DNA of 64,000 nt from Straminergon stramineum. Taxonomy: Eukaryota > Streptophyta > Bryopsida > Hypnales > Calliergonaceae. The stretch's first letter is position 1; every line of letters starts with the position of its first letter. The notes under the pieces were generated by a model that was given only the letters and a program-made list of their open reading frames with translations, was not told the DNA's origin and did not search any database. The stretch covers positions 16,247,350 to 16,311,349 of the forward strand of contig OY987271.1 of assembly GCA_963920665.1 (NCBI GenBank), read 5' to 3'. The position numbers and the translations under genes were made by a program. This document shows, piece after piece, positions 12,771 through 25,303 of this stretch.

Positions 12771-13315
12771 TACAGTTTGTAAAGTACAAGCTCTAGGTGT
12801 ACCGAAAACCAATGTAAAGCTATCATTGAATTTCATGTTTTGATAGTGGACATTTGCATAATCAACATTTAAACTTTTGTGACCCTTTTTTAGTCACAAT
12901 GTAGGTGTCTGCCATGTTGAGTAGTGTTGATTATAGATGTCTGTACCTCATTCCAGCAACTTATGTACTCAACCTCAATACAAAACTAGAAGATTCAAAA
13001 GCAATCCTATTTTCTTTTCTATATTTTATGAGATACTGCCAAGATGGAATATCACTCCAAATTTGGTGAAGCATTGCATTTCTGTATTCATCCATCTTTT
13101 GGACCCCAAAACTCTTTTTCAATTGTATTCATTCACTTCTTCATCTTAATTTTGCAACTTCATCCACAAGTTTTTAATAGAAATAGAAAACTTGTGACAA
13201 AAAAAATTTAATTTTACTTAGCAAAAAGTAGACGTTCGTTTTGAATGGTGTAATCTCGCCCCATGGTGCCCCCCTCCCCTAAAAAGGGTTATTTAAAAGT
13301 ATTTTCTTTCTTTGT

Positions 13316-13920
13316 GTGCACTTACTTTTGCTGGTGAAAGTTATAGAGTTGATCACGCAATTGAATTTGTAGGTGCACAGAATTTACCACAGCCTAGCAT
13401 TTGTCCCATGGGCAATTCGGGAAAAAAAAAAGGCCCCATCCTCACTTCCTAATTTAACCTAATGTGCCTATTGCAGTCCCAAAAATTCTTATGATGTACA
13501 CGTGTCTTGAAAAATGTACCCAACAAGAAGAAGTGGGACTGTATTAGGCTTGTCCAGAGTTGTGCCTGTCATAGGTTGAGTTACCTTACTCAGTGCATGA
13601 AGCCTACAGTACACTCAAACCAAAAAAAAGGTAAAAAAAACAAGCGCAAGCAATCGGTGGCTGACCGACTTTTTCAGGCAAATCTTTTGCAGTGAATCAG
13701 CAGTACATTTTTCTCCCTCCCAGCCTAACTTATTATATGCACTCAACTCAACCTCCATACGGAACTCCATACGGAACTGGAACTGCAACTGCAGCTGCAG
13801 TGTGGCCGTTTTTGAAGTATTTTCTTTTGTCTGCTTTTCATGTAAGATAGATAAAAGTTTCAGAGTTGGTCGTGCCATTTCCAGTTGTAGGTGCAAGGAA
13901 TTTAAGTTTGTGGCCCGGCA
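13316..13920 (+). repeat. Local duplicated segment (two diverged copies)
   Basis: About 80 bases at 13320-13400 ('...gaaagttatagagttg...gtaggtgcacagaattta') recur diverged at 13840-13915 ('...aaagtttcagagttgg...gtaggtgcaaggaattta'). The 128-codon minus-strand frame over the second copy has no ATG start (it opens with GTG) and no splice support, so I do not call a gene. Confidence 0.45.
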
Positions 13921-14869
13921 AGGGATGAACGGAAAAGACAACTGAGACAACAATAGAAAGTACAACAACAACAGGAGTGCGCGACCACTGAAGGGGGTCA
14001 CTTTGGGTGGGTCGTGTGGAAGAGGGCGAACTTTGTCTCCCTTATTTCATGGCATGATGGGAGTGAGTGGAAGGTGGACTTCAGTAATAGTCATCGACTG
14101 GGACCTTGTTTTCTTCTTTTTGCTTTTTTTGGAATGCAAATGAATCAGTTGGTGCTGTGATTTTGTTTTGTTTTGTTTTGTTTTAAACACATGGACAATT
14201 TCCATGCTGTGATTTGTTTGGATGCCGTGTGTTTTTGTCAAATAGAGATATTAGAGTTGCTGTGCACTTGGGTGATAATAAAGATACTGAAATCATGGGT
14301 ATGGAGGATTGACCCAGGGTTTTGGGTTTTTTTCATTTATTTTAGGCAGTGCAAAAAGGAGTAATTGCTGGAAGGATGAAGCTAGTTCCATCCATCCATG
14401 GAAATGGATGAAAATTGCAATCAATGGATGAATTTTCATTTATTCATCCAAAATGATGTACATTCATTTGTGATAGTGAGATATTGTCCCAAAATTTGGT
14501 GGCAAAGTAGTGATTTCATTTTACCTTGAAGGTTGAGGTGGTGGCTTTGAAAGGGTACAATGTTTGGTAAAGTTCGTGTAGATATGGGAAGAAAATGAAA
14601 AATTGCGCAAATGAAGATCATATATCTAAAGCCTTTTTCACATCATAATTTATTGGCCTAAAAATAGCTCTCAATCTAAACTCCCTTTCTTTCTAGGTAC
14701 TCTCAAAGGTTGATGTAAGTGCACCCATCATCATCACTTTCCATGATGCAACACCACATTCGGACCAAAAAGTGACAATGAAACCCAATTCTCATCACAA
14801 AAGATACACACAATCACAAACATGAGAGCCTATGAGAGCCTACTGTTGATTATCCATATACCTACATCC
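13921..14869. other. Gene-free stretch
   Basis: Moderate to high AT content with a (TTTTG)n run near 14162-14184. Only short open frames are present and none is supported as an exon. Confidence 0.5.
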
Positions 14870-14965
14870 CACACTTTAAAAATTCATAACTTATTCACAT
14901 CATATCCAAACAATCCATGCTAAAATCTGTTGGAATCCTCTTTCACTTGCCAATAAAACAAACCA
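14870..14965 (+). repeat. Dispersed repeat abutting a microsatellite
   Basis: Copy of the repeat seen inverted at 12640-12770. It ends at 'aaaccatgtttgatgatgat', where the AAT microsatellite begins. The diverged 22.3-22.4 kb copy has 'aatacatgtttaataata' at the same place. Confidence 0.6.
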
Positions 14966-14977
14966 TGTTTGATGATG

Positions 14978-15059
<82 letters not shown>
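14978..15059 (+). repeat. (AAT)n microsatellite, about 27 units
   Basis: About 82 bases of uninterrupted AAT/ATA repeat, preceded by GATGATGAT. In frame it reads as poly-Asn, but there is no supporting gene structure. Confidence 0.95.
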
Positions 15060-15061
<2 letters not shown>

Positions 15062-15525
15062 GTGCTAAAATAACAATTGTAGGTTCACTTTCCTCTTGTC
15101 ATAGATTGTTATGGTTATGGGTTTGGCTCCCTATGCGAAGCCGGGGATGCATTCAGGACAAATGTACAGTCCAGCCACTTCCTTGATATTGCAGAACATG
15201 CTGCACAGAGAGTGAAACTGAAGCAAACATAAAGTATGCATTGTGGACTATGAGTCTTCATAAATGCTGTTGAAGTTCCTTGGAGACCAGCAGACTTGAT
15301 CAACTGAAACTGGCATTTCACTTCCCAAGAGACCCGCGTCCAGGAAATTCACATGGTCCATCTGCAGGTAAGTTAAATTCAAAATTGTGTACTACTCTTG
15401 GAGTGGTTGTAAACTATGTAATTGTAATATTTTTGACACAAAATGATTATTGTACCTGGCCATCAGCATTTCAGCAGTTCATGCTGAATATTAAAATTAA
15501 GTTGGGAAAACAAATTCATTAGGTG

Positions 15526-15755
15526 TTAACCCTTAAATGAAGCAGAGGACATTTATTTGTCCAATGGATGACAAAGAATCTTCCTATGTGGGGTTGAAGT
15601 GCAATTGTTCATCCTTGGAATTTGGTACAAAAGGGAGAGATCTTGCACAATAGTTTGACCTCTAATAAGTATTTTGGGGTTTCTTAAGTAGATGATGTCA
15701 TGTGGTTCCAAAAGGGATGATTTCCACGGTCACAAGTCCATCCTTTAAGGATTAA
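15526..15755 (+). mobile_element. TTAA-B family element
   Basis: Bounded by TTAA at 15526-15529 and 15752-15755. The ends are CCCTTAAATGA and, inverted, TCCTTAAAGGATGG. The interior matches the elements at 27.89-28.08 kb (inverted) and 53.49-53.72 kb, including 'gatgatgtca' and 'tttccacggtcac' stretches. No coding capacity, so it is a non-autonomous element. Confidence 0.7.
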
Positions 15756-17950
15756 GAATAGGATTAGTTTCTTGAGAATTTGAGTTTTCACTAGTTAGAA
15801 AAAAAAAACCTACCATTCTAGTATCTATTTTTAGTGATTATAATGGATGAGTAGGATAGTTAGGTATTCACTTCCCAAAAAATTTCTAAGGAAATTCAAC
15901 TGAAAATACCTAATGCCATTGCCCTCCCTAATTATTTTATATGTGGGCATTTTGAAGTAGTACTACAATGATCTTAAAATTTACATGTTATTTGTCTTTT
16001 GTATGTGGCTTGACACAATTGTAAAAGAGTAGAACTTTTGTTTATTTTTTCTAAAGATCATGCAAGGATGCATTGATAAGATACTTTACATTTATCTCCA
16101 ATATCTAATTTTAAAAATCACATTAATTATATAATTATTCCAAAAATCAATATGTTTTTCAAAAGTTTATGCTTTGGACTTGACAACAAGTTCAAAAATA
16201 AGTTGTCATTGTAAGTGTGACTATAGGACAATCCACTTCAAAAGTATCATATATTGGTTTTCAATCATCATTGTGATAGGGAAGCTTGATGAAATAAACA
16301 TGGTCTAAAATGCTTTAAAAAAAAACTCCAACCTTTTAGAGTGAATAATTATTTGTTCTACACCTCGCACTACAATAATTACAACAAATCAATAACCATT
16401 TGAAAATTCTTCTACATGATGATGCACTCTATATCACATTAAAATACAATCATGATTTGCTACCGTGAGTTGTTTGAGTACGTTGTCTTCTTTCATATAA
16501 TTAAACCAGTTATATTGTTGAAGTTCTTGTAAAATATAATTAAATTCTACGTATGATTGTCCTTGAGATCTTTCGCACATACAAACATCAAAAGAAGCCC
16601 CCACTTGTATAATAATATAGATAGTATTTTGCATGAAGAAAACCAATGGTGTTATTAATGAAATCAATATTTTACTACAACATTTTGTCTCAAAAATTAT
16701 TTTGAGTATTTTTGTTTTGTATAAGTGTTCATAGGTGAACTCATTATGGAATTTTAAAGCATTCAAATTTTTTTGTTAGATTAGTTTTTGATTTAGGACA
16801 CTTTAGTATTTTTTTGGTCTGAAGTAGAGTTTTTAGACTATCTATTAAGAAACTTATTCTATTATAACATTATCAAGTGTAACAAGACATTTTCTATGGT
16901 ACATAGTTAGAGGCAAAATACTTTGTAGAGTAGTAGAATATGGTATACATCGACTAGATATATGACCTACAAAAACATCCACATGACTAGACTTGAGACG
17001 ATTGACACTAGGTGAAGGTCCTTTTGCAATCATTTTATTGGTCTATGTAAATTGGCATGCTTTTACTAAAGACAATTTTAAAGGTTCCAAACCACAATTT
17101 TAACAAGCACCTACAAAAGATTTTGTTCCTCCAACACTAGTTTGCATTTTGAGTAAGGCCCCATTCAAGGATCATATACACTCTTGCTTAAAAAGAAAGT
17201 GAAGTCACTCCCTCCCTCGCAAGCTAAGTCAACTAACTTTGACTGACATTCATGTGCACTTGTTTTTATGAAAGTGTAGATGCATAAATTCTAAATGAAC
17301 CATGCCACAAGAATGTAACAAATAGTTACAATAATACTCTTTCAAAAGTAAAGATGTGTAGGGTCACTTGACTAGGCTTACAAGTACATTATCAGTCTCC
17401 AAATTTGACAAGCACCTACAAAGACTTGATCTTTCCACAACTAGCTTGGATTTTGAATAAGGCCCCAATTAGGGCTCATTTTACATTTTCACTTACAATG
17501 CAAGTGAAGTGACCCCTTCCCCCACAAGCTGAGTCACATTCACATGCATGTATTCATATGAAAGTGTAGATGCGTAAAATGTAGATAAATCATGTGGTAG
17601 GAATGCAACTAACAATTATGGGAACACTCTTTTGAAAATAAAGATGTGTAGGGTCACTTGACGAGGCTCGCAAGTGACTAGCGAGAATTTACAAGGTTCA
17701 CCTATTAGCCTCAAAGTTTCTCCGAGCAATTTCCCCCTCCCCCTCCCCTTGCCTGCTTAGAAAAACTCCTTCAGAAGGCACTCCCTTGTCAAATGACCCT
17801 TCACACTTCCTCAATGGTAGTTTATCAATGAAAGCCTCCTCTCTTTCTATCAAGAGCCAACAATCTACACATGTCTGACACAACTCACCCGTACACCAAA
17901 GACAACTCCATCTGCATTCTATGAGTAACTTATCCCCCTTTTCTTTTTTC
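15756..17950. other. Gene-free AT-rich stretch
   Basis: No coding signal. Two diverged copies of a roughly 130-base segment lie in tandem at about 17090-17360 and 17400-17670 ('aagatgtgtagggtcacttgac' ends each). Confidence 0.55.
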
Positions 17951-18010
17951 TTTTCTTTTTTGACACAAATGAAACGGAATTTCATTGCAAAGAAATACCC
18001 CCCTTTTTTC
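17951..18010 (-). mobile_element. Short 5'-truncated LINE tail
   Basis: Pyrimidine/poly-T run followed by GACACAAATGAAACGGAAT: the reverse complement of a LINE 3' tail ending in poly-A. A CCCCCTTTT-like sequence on both sides may be the target duplication. Confidence 0.5.
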
Positions 18011-18389
18011 CCAAACAAGGTGCAAGTCCTCGTTGCATTGAAAGGTACAGTGAGTTGGGAGACCAGAGAGGCTACTCTACTCACACCCAGAATAGAGTTA
18101 CTGTGAAGTCACCAAGTCACCAAGTTGCCTTGCAAAGTGTAACTTAACTTAAATGCTTGCAATTCAACACTAGTTGGAGTCAAACTTCGCCATAACACTG
18201 GTGGCGGAATCAGTAATTCTAAACTTCTAACTCTAGTCTTGGCTCAGGTCGGTTGTCAGGGCATCCTCCTCGAGATCCAACCAGATAAGTTCAACAACTT
18301 AAGTTAATTATTCATGTCCATTCAAGTAGAAACTGTTGTGATGATCCCAAGTACAAATCGAAATATAAATATACACAAATTGAGCCCCC

Positions 18390-18575
18390 ACACGGCCCCT
18401 CCCTGTGCTGCGCCGTTTGGCTCTTGGTGCTCCTGTTGTGGTGGTGGGGTGGGGGTGTCGGGTTGGTCTGTTGTTGAGGTTCCTCGTCTGTCCACCTGTA
18501 GATGGCTGGTTTGTTCTGTTTATTTTGGCAATGAAATCAGTTTCGTTTCATTTGTTTCCAAATAAGTATATTAAA
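18390..18575 (+). mobile_element. LINE 3' fragment with 13-bp target duplication
   Basis: An exact 13-base direct repeat, AAATTGAGCCCCC, flanks the insert at 18377-18389 and 18576-18588. The insert is G/T-rich, then carries the tail motif GGCAATGAAATCAGTTTCG followed by a TTTCATTTGTTTCC segment and an A-rich end. This is the expected form of a 5'-truncated non-LTR retrotransposon copy, inserted on the plus strand. Confidence 0.8.
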
Positions 18576-18599
18576 AAATTGAGCCCCCTTCTTCTTACC

Positions 18600-19442
18600 A
18601 GGAAAGAGGCTAGACATGGAGGGCACTCACTCGCACATCGCCTTCTTCTAATTCTGAATTAATGAACTTATTATACTTCCAACGAGCTTGGCTTTGACCG
18701 CCTGGCTGGCCTGAGATTCATGCCGGATTCCAGGTAAAAGAGAAGCCCCATGTTCCCTCGGAGTCGGGGTTCACAAATTCCCCGCAATCCTGCCCAAACA
18801 TGCTCGAAATAGGATTCGGAACTGAAGCCCCATGTCAGGCAAATCCGTCCGTCCCCGAGTCCTCCGTCCCCCGTCCCCCGTCGATCTCTGACAAGTCTGA
18901 CAAGTCTGCATTGTGCTGCAACCCTACTCCGTCTCCCGCGCATGCTCAGCTTGCTTTTCTTCACTGGGTTTCTAATCCGGGGATGGGAACAAACTGGGCT
19001 TGTTATGTAAGACACGTTGAGCTCACTGGAAGGGAAGGCTGAAGCCAGGCACCGTTGTTTTTAGACTCTCCGTATCCATGGGGTTCTCCTGTGTATGTAA
19101 GTTCTTCACAGGCCTTGCGCGACAGCAGACAGACGCAAGAAATTCAATCAAATTAGTTCGAAATGGTTTACGTGGCTTTCCTGAAATACTGGCTGCCATG
19201 ATGGGCCTCAAATCGGGGAGGACTGGTGCTTGAATTGGCAAGGATCTAGGCAGGAAATTTGCCAAATGTTCATCAGCTGCCTGTGGACGGATGTGACTAC
19301 GTGAGTGAACTCCGCATTGCAACAGGAACAACAACGAGAAGCAAGGGAAGGGAAGGGCAGGGAAGGACACGTCTCAATAGGCCTCAATAGGCAATGGAGC
19401 AATGTTTCAATTACGAAACCACGAAAAAATTTCGGTTGGAAG
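18600..19442. other. GC-richer stretch, no gene resolved
   Basis: Higher GC with short open frames on both strands, none starting with a supported ATG or bounded by splice sites. A (GGGAA)n-type purine run lies near 19335-19370. No function assigned. Confidence 0.4.
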
Positions 19443-20338
19443 TTAACCCCTAAATGCCCAAGGCCTATTTGGAGCTCCTTGAAATTTGCTCTAAATTGAA
19501 CAAAAAGTCAACATTTTCATAAGTTGTATCAATTTCTTTTGAATTGTAACCGTACAAATTCAAACTAGACATGTTAGAGATCACATAGGAAAAGAAAACA
19601 TAACAATATTACTTATAGATTGAAAGATTATAATGTTTGATCATGAAGGTGTAAAAACTGTGAAAATTTTTCAATTTACTTTTTGCATGTCAACTCTAAA
19701 AAGTTGGTCACTAAAAAAATATGAGGTTATAGGGCCTAGCATGTACAACCCCAATCAATTTACAACTTTTCAAAATCTATTCTACAATTTTTTTAAATGA
19801 ATTTCTAATGTGATTTTGCCTCCAAGATCTACACTGAATAGTGAAATTAGGTTGCCCCTCACTAATTTCTCGACATTTGACACTAAATAAATATTTATAG
19901 TTACTGTACTAGAATGAACTACTTTTGAATTCATATCGTTGTATTTGGGACTCAGGAACCTCCATGTGTACAAATGGAAATATTTTTAGAAGTTTTTGTT
20001 GACTTTGATGACTTGTAAAGTAACTTTCTTGGGGTAAGGCAACCTAATTGTTAAGGCAACCTAATTTCACTATTTAGTGTAGTGTATTTGAGGCTCATTT
20101 CCAAGAGCCCTCAATACTACGGGAAGTCAAGATTGCAATGGGCATCCTTGCACTAAATTGTCAATAGAAAAATCATGATCCTTTATTTTTCAAATCAACT
20201 TTTTGATCCTAAAACTAGACTTCAAAAAGAATTCTCCAAAAATATAAACTAATAATAATAGTAATTTTGGTTTGGTTTTACTTAACTTCAAAGTTTTCAA
20301 AACACCAGAATTTGGTGCCTTGGGCATTTAGGGGTTAA
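19443..20338 (+). mobile_element. TTAA-A family element, copy 1, carrying a nested MITE
   Basis: The ends are inverted: TTAA then CCCCTAAATGCCCAAGGC on the left, and the complement of CCCCTAAATGCCCAAGGC on the right before TTAA (20335-20338). Without the nested 248-bp MITE and its TA duplication the element is about 646 bases, matching copy 2 at 20911-21567 along its length. It has no open frame, so it is non-autonomous. TTAA duplication with CCC-starting ends is characteristic of piggyBac-type transposition; that assignment is inference. Confidence 0.85.
19832..20079 (+). mobile_element. MITE-1, nested in TTAA-A copy 1
   Basis: 248 bases with TIRs matching AATAGTGAAATTAGGTTGCC at both ends and a TA duplication (19830-19831, 20080-20081). 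The related element at 20.9-21.6 kb has the empty site, AGATCTAGTGTATTTG, so boundaries and duplication are read directly. TA duplication fits a Tc1/mariner-type (Stowaway-like) MITE. Further copies lie at 34902-35151 (inverted) and 37209-37458. Confidence 0.92.
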
Positions 20339-20910
20339 GAGAGGATTCTAAGTTGGATTCTCTTCTTATGTATTTTTGGGATGCTAACAACCTCATTACT
20401 AATCCAAATAGGATGATTTGTTTTGTTTTGGTCTATTCTTCTTTGTGCTTCAGTTGTCTCTACTCATACTATTGAGTCAATCCAATTAGTATTAGAGTTT
20501 GCATGGTGCAAAATCCCTCACTCTAATATGAATCAATGTTGGATGAATATGTTCAAATTTATATACAAAATTGGATGGACATAGATGAAAGTTGAATGTG
20601 ACAATCATACTCTTTCATGGAGCATAGAAATAATGTAGATCACACCCAATTAGCTTAATCTAAAATAATACTCTAATTTTCTATATTAAAACATCTTCCC
20701 AATTAGGGTGAATTTGTGATATATTAGCATGGGACATTTGTTGAACTAACTTGTGTAATTTTTTTGGTTCTTCATGCTATTTCAAAAATCTTTTTTGAAA
20801 ATATAATTGACACACAATCATTGTGTTTTTAATTCTATTTTTTGAAACAAATGAAGGCAGAAACATCATAGGGGTTTTTGGCAAAACTTTGAAAACTTTA
20901 ACTATATGAG

Positions 20911-21567
20911 TTAACCCTTGAATGCCCAAGGCCATTTTTGAGCTTCTAGGAACTTGCTATCAAGTGAACAAAAATCCATCATTTTGATAAGTTTTATCAA
21001 TTTTTTTAATCTGTAACCATACAAATTTAAATTAAACATGTTAGAAATCACATAGGAAAAGAAAACACAACAATATCACTTATGAATTGAAAGATTATAA
21101 TGTTTGATTATGAGGGTGTTAAAACCACGAAGGTGATTTGAAGTCTTTCAATCTTTTTTTCACATGTTAAGTCTAAAATATTGGTGACCAATAAAATATG
21201 AGGTCAAAAGGCCTACTATGCATAACCCCAATCAATTTATGGTTTCTCAAAATCTATTGTACAATTTTTTCAAATGAACTTTGAATGTAATTTTTTTTCT
21301 CCAAGATCTAGTGTATTTGAGGCTCATTTCCAAGAGCCCCCAACACTATAGAAAGTCAAGATTGCAATGGACACCCTTGTACAAAATCTTGATTAGAAAA
21401 ATAACAATCAATCATTTTCAAAATCAAACTATTGATGCTAAAACTAGACTTCAAAGAGAATGTTCCAAAAATATAAAATACTAAAAATTACAACTTGGTT
21501 AGATTTAACCTAACTTCAAAATATTGTCAACAACAAAACTTTGGTACCTCAAGCATTTAGGGTTTAA
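20911..21567 (+). mobile_element. TTAA-A family element, copy 2
   Basis: 657 bases from TTAA CCCTTGAATGCCCAAGG to a diverged inverted end (GCATTTAGGG then TTAA). It aligns with copy 1 throughout and holds the unoccupied MITE-1 target. It shares the interior motif GATTATAATGTTTGA with other TTAA-A copies. No coding capacity. Confidence 0.85.
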
Positions 21568-22428
21568 GGAAATTTTCTACTACAAATTTTATAATTTCAA
21601 TGTATAAATTTTAAAATTGAAATGAAACATATGAATGGTGATTTGTCCGATCTTTTTCATTGAAGTTCCACGTAAAGATAATAAGATTATTTTTGAAAAT
21701 TTATGCTAAATAATTGAAAATCCTACAACATATATGTATTCACAATTTCATTTAGAGCAATGTTTTTTTGTTTTTTTCACAATTATATTACAAATTTTTT
21801 TACAACGCTTTTCCAACAAATGTTAATTGGATAAAGTGCACTTTCCACAACATTCATCATTCACCTAGTGGATGATTGAGGGTTTAGAATTAAATTTTAT
21901 GCTCTATCCATCCTCAAATAAGTATCTTCATTTTTTTAAATACTAGTTTCATTGATCATATTGTACATTGAGCAATTCAAAAGGGTCCAAATTTTATATC
22001 TCCACAATATATGAAGAACATTGTATGTAGTCGTTGTAATCTAAATGAAAGCTACTATACAACCTACTCAAAATTACTTAAAAAAACCAAGGGTTTCCAA
22101 TGTGGACACTTATTTGGGGACAGAAGTAAGATATGTGAACCCACAATCAACATTGCCCAAATTGCGACCCCTACATTTGAACCAAAATGAATCATTTTTT
22201 CTCAGAAATTGACACCATGGCTAAAAAGGAAAGTTTATGGGAGTCTAGTGTTGGGTTATTTACACTAAGAGATCATACTTTGAAAATTTTGAACTTGTTT
22301 ATGTGATGTTCAAATAATGTATACTAAAAGTGAATTAGAATCCTCTTATGATTGCCAATACGATTCAATAAAAATAATACATGTTTAATAATATAAACCA
22401 TGCTTGGTTGTAATCAAGGTTGATTGTA
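21568..22428. other. Gene-free AT-rich stretch
   Basis: No coding signal. A diverged copy of the 12.64/14.87-kb repeat lies at about 22290-22400. Confidence 0.5.
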
Positions 22429-22740
22429 AGGTAGGAGGTCCACAAAGAACTTGGGCTCTCAAAGCATCCGCCTCTTGAAATGTATACTAGTTGAACATTT
22501 TGCTTTCTCATTGCCCCAACAATGTACAAATAGTGCACATTTCAAAAAGGTGGACACATGTAGTCACCATTACATTTCAATTTCCAAAAAATTCACAACT
22601 AATTCCACAAAGCTCCATAAAATACAAAATGATTTGGGTTCAATGCCAATTCCATTTGTCTCTCAAGAAAAATTCATTACAAGAAGTCTAACCTCACCCA
22701 ATTAATTTCCATCTCTTTAACCTTTATGGACCCCCTACCT
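22429..22740 (+). mobile_element. MITE-2, palindromic element
   Basis: Ends AGGTAGGAGGTCCACAAAG and, inverted, AGGTAGGGGGTCCATAAAG. A TA precedes the left end. The interior carries a second inverted segment around a 'tttcaagaggtggacac'-type sequence. About 312 bases, non-coding. Related copies: 24132-24420, 38241-38568, and a longer relative at 51072-51619. Confidence 0.75.
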
Positions 22741-24131
22741 TCCTTGAGATCCCTACAAGTGATCTAGTAAGCCCCCCCCAAAACTTACAAAAAGTTTTTA
22801 CTTGTGTTTGGCAATCAATTTTTCTCAGTTTTTTTCTTCTTGAAACAAATGGAAATCCATTGCATAACAGTTTTGTTTTTAACCAAATGAAACGGGATTT
22901 CACAATTTCATTAGTAATAGCAATAGGGGGTCAATTTAAAAAAAATTCCACCCACGATCTGAGTTCATATTTGGAATCAGAGGCCCCAAACGAGTCTTAC
23001 AGTGTGAAGAAATACAAAATTTATAAACAAGGCACAAAATATGGGGCAATTTTTACATCTACTCTTGGCCAGGGCAATATCACGGGGTCAATCCTCCCTG
23101 GCCTGAACTGCCCAACCAAACCAGAGCCAATATTCCCGGAATTCCCGAACGCGGTCCCCCCAAAATCCAATGCCCCATTGGTGCTCCCCCAATGGACAAC
23201 TCAAATCAATCCTTTGGTTCATTCCATTATAATAAATAATCAATAATGAAGTTGGTTGATGATATTCGCCTCGAATTCCTGGGTAAACTTATATTAGCAT
23301 TTTATTGGCCTGCTTTGGGGGAGAGACGACAAGGAAAAGGGGTGGGGGGTGGGGTTGCCTTTTGGGGGTTCAACTTTCTTTCGCCCCCCCCCTAAAAAAT
23401 AAAATAAAATTAAGGAATTTTTTTTTTTAAGGGGAACTCTGGGCCCCCCCTGGGCCCTTTCCCCTGTCCCCGTGCCTGCCTGGGGAAGTGTCTGACTTCA
23501 GTTCCTTTGGCTTCATTGAGTTTGCTTTCAGTTGGAGAGGCTTGCGTGCTGACACTTCTTGGGAGTCCGTGTAATTACGCAGCCACGGCAGCTGTGGCAG
23601 CTTCTCTGCAGCTCCGCTCAGTCCGCTCCATGGGAAGGGAATTTTTCTTCTTACTATTTCAGGGAAGTCACCATGATTGCTGCTGGACCGGGTCCTTCGC
23701 AGGCAAGGAAAAGGGGGCGGGGGAGGGGAAAAGAAAAAGGGTTAGTTTTTGATTTTTTGATTTTTTTGCAATTTACTACTTTTTGATGAATCCCGGATTT
23801 CATTCCTAGGAAATTATGAATTAAGATTTTATGTAAAAAAAATTGGGGGCGTAAGGAAAAACTTGACACTTTCATTGAGTGGTTCGATCAAATGGTGATT
23901 TGGGGTAGGTAAGAATAGAATGTTAGCCTATTGAAGTGAAAATGAAATCAACTTGTTTGTGATTATTTGATCCACAAACTGAGTACTCTAGAAGTTTCAA
24001 AGTTGAAAGCACAGTATGATAGCTATGCATGCCTCTCCTAAAACTCCAATTAACCCATTTTCATGACTTTTCTTGAAATTTTGGACACTTTCCATTGGGA
24101 ATTAATTACCTATGAATTTGACCCACATGCA
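22741..24131. other. Gene-free stretch with LINE-tail bits and homopolymers
   Basis: Tail motif remnants (AAACAAATGGAAATCCATTG; AAATGAAACGGGATTTCAC) lie at about 22840-22910. Runs of C, A and T sit around 23340-23470. Open frames at 23.5-23.8 kb begin with TTG rather than ATG and lack splice support. Confidence 0.45.
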
Positions 24132-24420
24132 AGACAGGAGGTTTGTAAAGCGCTTGGGTTTTGAAAGTGTCCCCCCCCCTTTGTGAAATGTACACTATTT
24201 GTCCATTCATTCTACTTTCACATTGCCTCAACAATGTACATTTCCAGAGGGGGACACTTTCAATGACCACTCACATTTCCACTTCAAAAATTCACAACTA
24301 ATTCCACAAAGCTCCAGAACATATAAAACGACTTGGAGGGGGCAATGCCAATTCCATTTGTCTTTTGGAAAAAAAATTTACTGAAAAAAAATTAATCTCA
24401 AGAAGTCTAACCTCCCTCTA
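24132..24420 (+). mobile_element. MITE-2, copy lacking its right end
   Basis: Starts AGACAGGAGGTTTGTAAAGC and aligns with the 22.4-kb copy through 'acaactaattccacaaagctcc' and 'agaagtctaacctc'. The right TIR is not visible. Confidence 0.65.
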
Positions 24421-24929
24421 AAATCACCCGCCACTGGCTGCAGCACTGTGATGAGAACCGAACTCAAGGTGAAAACTTTTTTGTCTGACAGGTTGGTATA
24501 TCTAACATGAAATTGGCCTTTCTCCTTGATGGAAACCCTCGCAGTGTGTTCTTCAACACACTTGTGTCCTAAAAAACAACCCAAAACCAAACTTTTTGTG
24601 TTGCACTGTGTCAGGCTTGAGGTTCAGTTACATAGTCCTCCGTCAGTTAGTCATGAGGCAGTTGAGGTTTCTGTCAGACTGGGTTCTCTCGTTTCCCCCA
24701 GTACTGATCGTTACACTTCTGTAAGTAAAGTTAAGACTAACTTAGTGAGTGCTGGCCATGTTGGTTTTCTAGCGCAACCCCTCTTGGTTTCTGACCATAT
24801 ATCATTCTTGGGGAGGGCGACAATCTCACCCCCCAGCCTGCTCCACTTTCATGGCAACAATCTGCTACCAATCTCAACAACCAAGCTTGTTTGGGAAGCC
24901 AAAATTTGGAACAAAAGAGTCTCATCATG
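24421..24929. other. Moderate-GC stretch, no gene resolved
   Basis: A 138-codon plus-strand frame covers 24526-24942, but it starts without a convincing context and lacks recognisable domains. It ends inside the adjacent MITE. I treat it as non-coding. Confidence 0.35.
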
Positions 24930-25303
24930 TATGGTAACTTAGAACCATCCATTACCAACCAGGCCCCATGGACAATTTACAGGTACAGGGAAATTCAACA
25001 GAGATATGATTGATTTCTAACCATGAGTTTTTTGGTTTCCAATCATCTTCTAGCCAGCATGGTCACGACACATGTGCTTGATTTTGAGAGACAAATTAGT
25101 CTTTGGATGAATACTTATGGAAGATTCTATGTATTGGGGATGGGTGCAGGTCAACTTTTGGCCTTCAAAATTCATAACAATTTGAATTGAAGGAATAAAT
25201 TAAAATTATAAAAATTTGACAATGTTCATCATTTCTATCTTTCTACATAGCAAAAAAATTGGCATTGCCTTCTACTACTCTAGGTCATGCACATAATGCT
25301 TAA

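Noticed and set aside
13615..14001. 128-codon minus-strand frame with a signal-peptide-like start
   Set aside because: It opens with GTG rather than ATG, overlaps a duplicated non-coding segment and has no recognisable domain.
14917..15186. Poly-Asn open frame
   Set aside because: It is created by the AAT microsatellite inside a dispersed repeat.
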